The notes beneath the pieces were generated by a model. The model had not been told where the DNA came from. It saw only the letters and a list, made by a program, of their open reading frames with translations, and searched no databases. A program made the position numbers and the translations under genes. A DNA stretch of 64,000 bases from Globodera rostochiensis. Taxonomy: Eukaryota; Nematoda; Chromadorea; Rhabditida; Heteroderidae. Below, piece by piece: positions 57,695 through 64,000 of the stretch. The stretch covers positions 690,823 to 754,822 of the forward strand of contig JAEVLN010000011.1 of the NCBI GenBank assembly GCA_018350325.1, in the 5' to 3' direction. Each line of letters begins with the position of its first letter. Position 1 is the stretch's first letter.

Positions 57695-58800
57695 ATAGGA
57701 TCGTCCTCGATCCTCAGATGCAGAGGATGTGTTTCCCGCGAGTGGAAATGGAGACAGAGGATCCCGGCACTCCGACTCTCGGCTTCGCCCTTCGGTCCTC
57801 CTACTCAACTGTCCTCGCCAGGCTGCGCATTTGGAATGAGCAGCTCGTCCACCATTCCAGATGGATGACATGGGAAGTCGGGGAGGAACACCCCGGGGTC
57901 ATTCCGGTCCAGAGGGGGAGATGTTGAAGAGAGAGTGTGAAGAGAGGGTTAGAGGAAGTGGTCCAGGCATCCCAGTGGCATTTTGGAATTTTGGGATGTT
58001 GAAATTGAACTGCTGACTCCCCGGAGTTTTGGGTGGGTTGGGTTCGCATCGTTCATTCGTTTCGTTCGGCCATCCTTCTTTCTTCTTTGGGTCGTTCGTC
58101 GTAGTCGCCATCCGTCATGGCCCGGCGCGCCACGTGTACCTTGAGGGAGTGGGATTAGTTTCTGTTGATCTCCAGTCGACCCTACCGGTGCTGCTTGACC
58201 TGCCCGTCCGTTCCATACACGCGGTGACCGTCCTCCGACGTCACCAACGCTTTTGTCCTTCCGCGTCAGTTTTTCACCGTCGTGTCGGTTGTCCGTGCCG
58301 ACCTGCTCTGCGCATCGCTGAGTTTCATTTCTCATCACTCCCACTCCCTCCTTTTTATTTTTGTTTTCCAGTTTCTCCACTTCCAGTTCCACTTCCTCTT
58401 TTTTTTGAGATTTAACGGCCCGGATGTTTCTTCGCCAAGACTGCGGTTCGAATTAACGCCGTTTGTTGCATTCTTGGCGAGAATGGCTTTCGCTGCGAAA
58501 CTTAGCGAAATAGTGTGGGCGAATATTAGAGAACGAGAGATAAATAGCCCCAATTTTAACTTTGCCCCACCCTATGTGGGAATGGGTTGATTTTGGGTCT
58601 TTTGTCCATTTCCTTACGAGGAAGTTAATTTCAGAATTGAATGGTCCTCCCAGCCGTGACTAGGGTCTGTTTTTAGAGAATTTTGAGAAAGTTCGCCAAG
58701 ACATGCTGTTTAAATTTGGCACAAAACTTTTGTTTTGTTTTTTTGGCGAAAATGTATGCCTTTCGTTTCGATTCATTTGCTTAATTGTTTTAGTAATGGT

Positions 58801-58822
58801 CTGCTTCTGGCCCTCGGGCCAG
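58801..58822 (+). repeat. CTGCTTC hairpin motif, copy 1
   Basis: CTGCTTCTGGCCCTCGGGCCAG: the CTGGCCC/GGGCCAG halves form a perfect 7-bp stem with a TC loop. It is the best-preserved copy of a motif found eight times in this element. Confidence 0.8.
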
Positions 58823-59645
58823 TCATCCTGATCTGGACTGCTTCAGCTTGTTTTTTGTTTTTAATTTTACTCCCATTTTTGTGTCAATCTTTAATTTTAG
58901 GCCGATTTTGACCATTTGCAAGAACAAGTTGGCCCGAACCTGGATGGTGCCGTCGCGAGAAGTTTGAGAGGATTGATGCTGATTGTTGAACATTGGTCCA
59001 AACATTACAGGTTTTGTAAAGCGAGGGTCTTTTCTTTGGGCCCTCCTCGAAACGGTTTGGGGGCTTACCCTCAGGATGATTACCTCTAAACCCAAATTTT
59101 GAATTTTTGGTTCACTTTGTTAAGGATTTTCACCCAAAATTTAAAAAAACTCCCGTACCTTCGAAGCTTTATAAGAATAACAGGTTCCTGGAAAATTTTT
59201 GAATGTTTTAACATGGTTTGTTAAGAGAATTGCCCGAAAATTTCAGGAATTTGGACATTTTAAGCGAGAATTCCCAGAAAATTTATTTGCTTTGATCAGC
59301 TTAATATTCATCAACATTTTAGGAATTTTTCCCTTATGCGGTAGTGGACCAAATCGAGCAATTCATATACCAATCGACTCCTCTCGTCAAGCTGAGCACA
59401 AAAGTTCGAGTGCGGAACCGCCAGACTGGCGTTTAACAGATCGACTTCCGAGACCAGGTTTGCCCCACACCAGTAGTGGACCCTTAAAATTCCCATTTTC
59501 AAAATTTTTTTTTTTGGTCGGTTTGGAACTTTTGCATACTTTTTTTTTGATTACCGTGGACTGGTCTCCACAAGGTGATTAAATTTTGAAAGGGGTTTTC
59601 CCTCTTTTTTGGTTTTTTTTCAAAAGAAAATTTTGGGGTTTATTT

Positions 59646-59667
59646 CAGCTTTTGGCCCTCGGGCCAG
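59646..59667 (+). repeat. CTGCTTC hairpin motif, copy 2
   Basis: CAGCTTTTGGCCCTCGGGCCAG: same palindromic core GGCCCTCGGGCC, with the lead changed from CTGCTTC to CAGCTTT. Confidence 0.75.
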
Positions 59668-59950
59668 GTTCACTTTCTTCAAAAAGGCGTGGACTCGAAG
59701 CTGCGGACTTTAAAAAGGTTACCTCAGGACTTTTGAGTCAAGTGTGTCCACGGATAAGGGCCGAAACACACTTTAGGTTAGGCAAAATTCGAGACCGTGC
59801 TGATGATGGCCCACTCGTTTTCCTTTTCGTTTTGCTCATGACTGCCTAGCCTCAATTGGGGTCTCGAGGGCGTAGAATCCGAATCTGACTTCTTTTAGCT
59901 GGTTTTCGAACTCTGGATCGGAATTCGACCCATTTTTCGGCGTTTGTTTA

Positions 59951-59972
59951 CTGCTTCTGGCCCTCGAGCCAG
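59951..59972 (+). repeat. CTGCTTC hairpin motif, copy 3
   Basis: CTGCTTCTGGCCCTCGAGCCAG: one change in the right stem half. It is preceded by TTTA, as are several other copies, and lies just downstream of the gag stop on the coding strand. Confidence 0.8.
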
Positions 59973-60011
59973 TTGTTTTTTGTTGTTGTTTTTTGAACGG
60001 GAGAGTTGTGT

Positions 60012-61433
60012 TCAACGTCTCTGATCACTGCCTTCTTCCGGAGCAGGGCGACCGGTGTTGCTCCGAACACTCATTTCGACCAGGGACCTTGCCAAATCTT
60101 CCATAAACCCTTCGGATGTCGTCGAGGGAGGGTGAATTGCAGCCGAATTTGATTGATTTCGCCATCCCATCTGCGGCTGTGCCGATTGCTGATCACTCCA
60201 TTCCTTCTGTCCTACAGCCCTGCCTTGATGGTCCTCGAAATCAGCCTGCCGTTCCTGGCAATCATAAACGAGGTGGCCAATTCGTCCGCAATACTGGCAT
60301 TGGCGATCGCCCGACCAATTGTTGTGATTGAATTGCTCCTGCCGTCCCTGTCCCCAGTTTCGAAAGCCGCCACGCGCTCCTCCGAATGACGGCGGCTGCC
60401 TTTGCTCGTTTGGCGCCGAAAATTGTCCGAAATTTCGCATGTTGCTCCCCGAGGATCCCTGCTCATTTCCGGCGTCTCCAGGGGATGGACCGGCGCTCCA
60501 CTGAGGTTGTGAGGGTCGGTTGTTGATCACATTGACTGCTTGCGACAGTCGGCTTACCTCATCTCCCCTGTTGACCAGCAGCAACGCTTCCAATTCTTCC
60601 GCTTGGGCTTTAACAACATCCAAGCTTTTGACCCGGGTTAATCCAACCAACCGGATTAAGAAGCTCATGTTTGGCTTGAGGCGGTCCAGAAATTCCTCAC
60701 AAACTTTCTCTTTCCTCTGTGTTTCGGTGAGGGACTGATTTGTCGCCTCGATCAGCGGCGTCAATCGCCTCAAAAATTGTGCCACCGACTCGTCCTCGCG
60801 CTGTCTGCACAGCGTCAGTGTTCTTTTGGCGATCTCTCTGCGCTGAGGAGAGTCCAGCTTGGCCCTGAGTGCAGTCATGGCCAAGTCCAGCGTTGTGGTT
60901 TGTGCTGGAGGCAGTTCCTTAAACAGTGCCCGTGGGGCATCCTTCAGGCTCAATTTGAACCGGGTCACTTTTTCTTGATCCGTGAAGTTTTTGCCTGAGA
61001 CCGTGAGATGGTCTTTGAACCGTTCCGCCCAATCATCAAATTCAATTGCCGATTCTTCTCCAAACATTTCTAGGCTTGAACCGACCGAAAGTCCGCTAGA
61101 GAGCATGTTGATGCCATAAATGGTGCGCTCATTCTTCTTTGGATGAACCTTTTCCACCTCTGGCACCTTCGCTGACATTTTTCCCTGCCAGAATTTCCTG
61201 GCACTTGCCCCGATGGTCACTTCACCATCTCTTTTATTTACATTAACTGCTTCAGGCCCGCAGGCCAGTGGAATTCCAGACAATTCACCATCTCTTTTAT
61301 TTACATTAACTGCTTCAGGCCCGCAGGCCAGGGGAATTCCAGACAATTCACCATCTCTTTTATTTACATTAACTGCTTCAGACACGCAGGCCAGGGGAAT
61401 TCCAGACCCGGTGGGGTAGCTGGTCAAAGGCAT
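60012..61433 (-). CDS. Gag polyprotein, 473 residues, intact
   Basis: Gag forms the particle that packages element RNA in the cytoplasm. Residues 10-72 are three 21-residue repeats (SGIPLACGPEAVNVNKRDGE plus L/V). Residues ~125-285 resemble the retrotransposon Gag capsid fold (EFDDWAERFKDHL, then helix-like charged stretches). A G/N/Q-rich linker leads to one CCHC zinc knuckle, C379-C382-H387-C392 (CQYCGRIGHLVYDC), which binds nucleic acid. A ~75-residue acidic/Ser-rich tail follows. The start is the first ATG after an in-frame TAG. The stop is TGA; no pol frame overlaps or follows. It has no in-frame stops or frameshifts, so it is probably still selected or very young. Confidence 0.92.
   Translation of the reverse strand: MPLTSYPTGSGIPLACVSEAVNVNKRDGELSGIPLACGPEAVNVNKRDGELSGIPLACGPEAVNVNKRDGEVTIGASARKFWQGKMSAKVPEVEKVHPKKNERTIYGINMLSSGLSVGSSLEMFGEESAIEFDDWAERFKDHLTVSGKNFTDQEKVTRFKLSLKDAPRALFKELPPAQTTTLDLAMTALRAKLDSPQRREIAKRTLTLCRQREDESVAQFLRRLTPLIEATNQSLTETQRKEKVCEEFLDRLKPNMSFLIRLVGLTRVKSLDVVKAQAEELEALLLVNRGDEVSRLSQAVNVINNRPSQPQWSAGPSPGDAGNEQGSSGSNMRNFGQFSAPNEQRQPPSFGGARGGFRNWGQGRQEQFNHNNWSGDRQCQYCGRIGHLVYDCQERQADFEDHQGRAVGQKEWSDQQSAQPQMGWRNQSNSAAIHPPSTTSEGFMEDLARSLVEMSVRSNTGRPAPEEGSDQRR
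61221..61409 (-). repeat. Three 63-bp tandem repeats in the gag 5' end
   Basis: Units at 61221-61283, 61284-61346 and 61347-61409 are nearly identical and in frame, adding 21 residues each. Each carries one copy of the 22-bp CTGCTTC hairpin motif (61247-61268, 61310-61331, 61373-61394; the third with GACAC in place of GGCCC). The repeats end a few codons after the start, so gag may tolerate gain or loss of units. Confidence 0.92.
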
Positions 61434-61987
61434 GCAATCGTTAGGCTTTTGGGCAAAATAATAATTTTTGAGTGTAATCTAAATTTAGGAAACATTTGCT
61501 TTTTGCAATCTTTCTTAGTGATTCCGTCCCGCATAAATGAAAAAGCAAATAAAAATGAATCTCGGTTTGACATGAGAATGCGTTTCCTTTCCGATTCTCA
61601 CTGCATTCCTGCGGCGATCAAATCAGTTGCTAATGGACTTCCGCTGACAGCTTTCGATCGTGAGAGCGGCAATTGAATGAGAAAGTGTTGAAGGGACTAA
61701 AGGCCAGCTCGGCCGTTCTTCTTCGAACCCTTTGGAATGCTGGGAAAGCAACGATTTTTGGACTTTGATCTCCTGATTTGGTCAAATTCAAGTGATCCTT
61801 AGTTTTTGTACCCGAGTCTTGACCGGTTTTCTTGAGTTTTTAGTTTGGGTAAAATAATTGGCTGCTTCTGGCCCTCAGGTCAGTTTAATTCATCTCCTGA
61901 TGATGCTTTTGCCATTTTCTGACTATTGGTCGTCTCTTTGGACGTTTTAGTCCGGACTCAAATGACCGAACTTGTTCGACTTTTATA
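61434..61987 (-). other. Gag-proximal leader
   Basis: Untranslated stretch between the leader array and the gag start. It includes one CTGCTTC hairpin copy with a mismatch (61862-61883, CTGCTTCTGGCCCTCAGGTCAG). There is no long frame on the coding strand. A 75-codon plus-strand frame at 61449-61676 is antisense and unsupported. Confidence 0.6.
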
Positions 61988-62385
61988 GGCCCCTTTAGTT
62001 TTTTTTTTTAGACCGGGCAACCATTGACGGCACTTTTTCTCAAGGTCCCTTTAGTTCGTACTAGGCCGGACAACAATCAGCACTCCGTTTATTTTTTCCA
62101 ACGCCCTTTAGTTTTTCACTAGCCCAGGCAACAAATTTTATTTTTCGAAGAGAAGCCCCTGTAGTTTGTACCAGTCCGGGCATTAGCTTTCGAACTCCAT
62201 TTTCGGCATGGCCTCTTTAGTTTTGCACTAGTCCAGGCAACAATTGGCCAAACTCCTTTTTTCTTTACATGGCCACTCTCGTTTTGTACTGGCCCGCGCA
62301 TTAATTTACCGTTCCATTTCTTTGCATGGCCCCTTTAGTTTGTACTAGTCCGGGCAATAATTTCACAATTCAATCGTTTCTCCGT
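61988..62385 (-). repeat. Seven-unit degenerate leader array (~57 bp period)
   Basis: Units start near 61988, 62044, 62102, 62155, 62210, 62271 and 62328 (spacing 53-61). Each shows GGCCCCTTTAGTTTGTACTA, then GTCCGGGCAACAATT, with decay; 62328 is closest to consensus. The array lies between primer site and gag, where packaging or translation signals usually sit, so a role in RNA recognition is possible but unproven. Confidence 0.85.
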
Positions 62386-62394
62386 GCACATTTA

Positions 62395-62416
62395 CTGCTT
62401 CAAGCCCGCAGGCTAG
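62395..62416 (+). repeat. CTGCTTC hairpin motif, copy 8
   Basis: CTGCTTCAAGCCCGCAGGCTAG: AGCC/GGCT compensates at the outer pair, so the stem is partly kept although the sequence changed. It is preceded by TTTA. It lies between the leader array and the primer site. Confidence 0.75.
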
Positions 62417-62493
62417 GGGTACCCCGTTTTTTCCGCCGGCATATTCATCCTCTGCCCTCGTTGTTGTGCCGATGGACCTTTTCCCAAAAAGGG

Positions 62494-62511
62494 AACCATC
62501 CGGTGCTACCA
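62494..62511 (-). promoter_or_regulatory. Primer binding site, initiator-tRNA-Met-like
   Basis: On the minus strand TGGTAGCACCGGATGGTT begins at the last base of the 5' LTR. TGG is the complement of a tRNA CCA end. TGGTAGCA and the later GGATGGTT match the complement of the initiator tRNA-Met 3' end as I remember it from animals, with two changed bases between (CC for GA). Initiator tRNA-Met is a common retrotransposon primer. Confidence 0.7.
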
Positions 62512-62860
62512 GTGAGGGAAGCGCACTGTGCCCCCCAGATTAAGCACCGTTGACTCTCCGGATGAAATTGGGGGAAGGGGAAAGATGGGGAGGATGCCCG
62601 GGCCCTGGGCATTGGTGATGGACTCGCCCAACTCTCCGATCCAGCACTGACGATAGAGTTTATTCCGTCCTGCTCAACGACCGATGGAACAAGGACAGAG
62701 GGATGAAGACTGATCGCTGGGGAAAAGGAGGGGAACAGGATGAAGCAATGTGGGCGGGGACATTGTTGAAATGAATAAAAGTGATCAATACCCGGGGTAA
62801 AGTCCAGCAGTTCTTTGAGGGGTGAGATTGAATGGAAAATGCCGACCGGAAACCCTTACA
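62511..62860 (-). repeat. 5' LTR (350 bp)
   Basis: Offset by exactly 5180 bp from the 3' LTR, with no indels or substitutions that I can find. It should contain the promoter for element transcription, but no clear TATA box can be singled out. The right neighbour is AT-rich host DNA beginning with the duplicated ATAT. Confidence 0.93.
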
Positions 62861-64000
62861 ATATTTTTTTATTTCATATCAATTTTTGTTATAACTTAAA
62901 TAATTTTTTAATGATAAAGTTTTAGTTTTAAAGTTTAATAAGAAAGTAAGTATTAAAATTGGTTAAAATTTTATTATTTAGAGCAGTTTAATGTGTTCTT
63001 TCTGGCAAAATTTCTAAATAAAATATAATTTAAAAAATTCCAATTTGGAAGTATTATTGCTTTTATAATAATTTTGTCACAATAGGTTTATAAATTTAGC
63101 TAATTTAAATTTACAAATAATATTTCAACATTAATATTTTAGGCACGTCTTGTGTTCAGTCTGATAACTGATAAAATTATAAGATTTATTTATGTGAACT
63201 AAGATTTTCTTAACTTTTTACATTTTTTATTGTTTCTGATTTGCCACTGTTGCCTCTCTTCCCATGCAATTGGGAGTTTTCTTTTGGGTTTAAATTTGCA
63301 CAGTTTAATGTTAAAAGCCGTCAGGAAAACAAGCACGATGAGCGAAAAAGGACTTGATATTTTTGACGGAAATCCGTCGAACATAAATTGAAAGTTGTAT
63401 AGTACAATAAATTTAATCAATGATAATAAATATAATGTGTAAAGAAACGCATTTAACTAAATTAATTATTTAAAATTTTATTAAAAATTTCTTCAATTAT
63501 TGATTTATTACATAACTGAAAACAAAATAATCATAATTAGCTCAGCATTTCTTTTTTAAATTTATTTTAACTTTTCGCCATAACTCAGGCTTTTATCCGG
63601 AATATTATTTATTTTTTATGAGCGACTAAAGTCGCTCTACTGCATGAAAAATTTTATCGTTCAAAAAATAAACATATATATTTAATTAAACTGTATTTTA
63701 AATTTATTATAATACATTCATTTGTAATTTATTAACTTAATGATCGTATAATTAATCAAATATTTCTTAAAATTTATCACTGCCATTATGATCATCGTTA
63801 AAAACGCGATAAAATTAAGTTGTAAATGTTTTTAGTATAAATTCTAATTCATATTTAGAATAGAAGCTGTGACAAATACATAAAAAGTAAAATTGTTAAA
63901 ATTAAAAAGTTTTATGATATTAGTATTTTTATAAACTATTCCATAAATAACTAAATGCAAATTAATATTTTCAATTAATTAGACCACGAACATCTATTTA
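62861..64000. other. AT-rich flank, nothing definite
   Basis: A/T runs resume at once after the element. A 73-codon minus frame at 63199-63420 has a GC-normal middle (KRKLPIAWEERQQWQIRN) and might contain an exon. No repeat or RNA was recognised. Confidence 0.2.

Larger units (their letters stand above)
57695..60011 (-). other. Non-coding interior between gag and 3' LTR
   Basis: About 2.3 kb where pol would lie in an autonomous element. Minus-strand frames are short (up to 147 codons at 57949-58392) and none shows a protease DTG, reverse transcriptase YxDD or integrase zinc motif. Sequence is GC-normal with C/T-rich stretches. It contains three copies of the 22-bp CTGCTTC hairpin motif (58801, 59646, 59951). 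It may be substituted or long-decayed pol. Confidence 0.6.
57331..62860 (-). mobile_element. Gag-only, non-autonomous LTR retrotransposon
   Basis: This is a 5530-bp element with all structural parts in order on the minus strand. These are the 5' LTR (62511-62860), primer binding site, repeat-rich leader, intact gag (61433-60012), 2.3 kb of non-coding interior, polypurine tract and 3' LTR (57331-57680). The LTRs appear identical, implying recent insertion. No protease, reverse transcriptase, RNase H or integrase frame or motif is visible, so it must borrow enzymes. This layout matches the TR-GAG class described in plants; membership here is inference. Its GC content far exceeds the flanks. Confidence 0.88.

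Noticed and set aside
57949..58392. 147-codon minus-strand frame as a possible pol or env remnant
   Set aside because: No protease, polymerase or integrase motif and no transmembrane or fusion-type features could be seen; antisense and sense frames of similar length overlap it.
62119..62301. Minus-strand 60-codon frame in the retrotransposon leader
   Set aside because: It runs through the degenerate tandem units and has no independent support as a leader peptide.

Overview
This is nuclear DNA from a eukaryote with a very AT-rich genome. By eye, most of the window is about a fifth to a quarter GC. There are no operons and no bacterial promoters, and almost no long reading frames. Most recognisable content is transposable elements and their remnants. 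An invertebrate is the simplest guess; a nematode is possible but unproven. The basis is AT richness, hAT-like and LTR elements, a tRNA-derived repeat, and very short coding-like islands, some with GT/AG-type edges, separated by long AT-rich DNA. I could not name the species, and no host gene is identified with confidence.

Bases 1-13200 hold a foldback repeat with two convergent tRNA-like (A box/B box) heads (422-1116), one copy of an old dispersed repeat (2497-2847) and a four-unit ~109-bp tandem array (9857-10292). The rest is AT-rich DNA with a few possible exons. Bases 13204-15219 are the clearest mobile unit: a 2000-bp hAT-like element with an 8-bp target duplication. It contains a second, 945-bp hAT-like element with its own 8-bp duplication. 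Each carries its own iterated motif near its ends (GGAACCG in the outer, TTTCCGA in the inner), and the inner one carries GC-rich hairpins of a family also found near 0.7, 42 and 54.7 kb.

Bases 15220-57260 are mostly AT-rich with no identifiable gene. They hold a terminal-exon-like reading (18599-18704, minus), a C-type-lectin-like exon (about 44815-44918, plus), several open frames of 58-94 residues, an inverted copy of the 109-bp array (27235-27491), an inverted copy of the 2.5-kb repeat (23237-23646), and a diverged ~535-bp duplication (31188-31722 and 54976-55509).

Bases 57331-62860 are a complete-looking, recently inserted LTR element read on the minus strand. It has identical 350-bp LTRs, a 4-bp target duplication, an initiator-tRNA-like primer site, a polypurine tract and one intact 473-residue Gag with a CCHC knuckle. 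No protease, reverse transcriptase or integrase frame is visible. It therefore looks like a non-autonomous gag-only element that would need enzymes from a relative. Its leader and Gag N-terminus are built from short tandem repeats, and a 22-bp hairpin motif recurs eight times through it, three times inside coding sequence.
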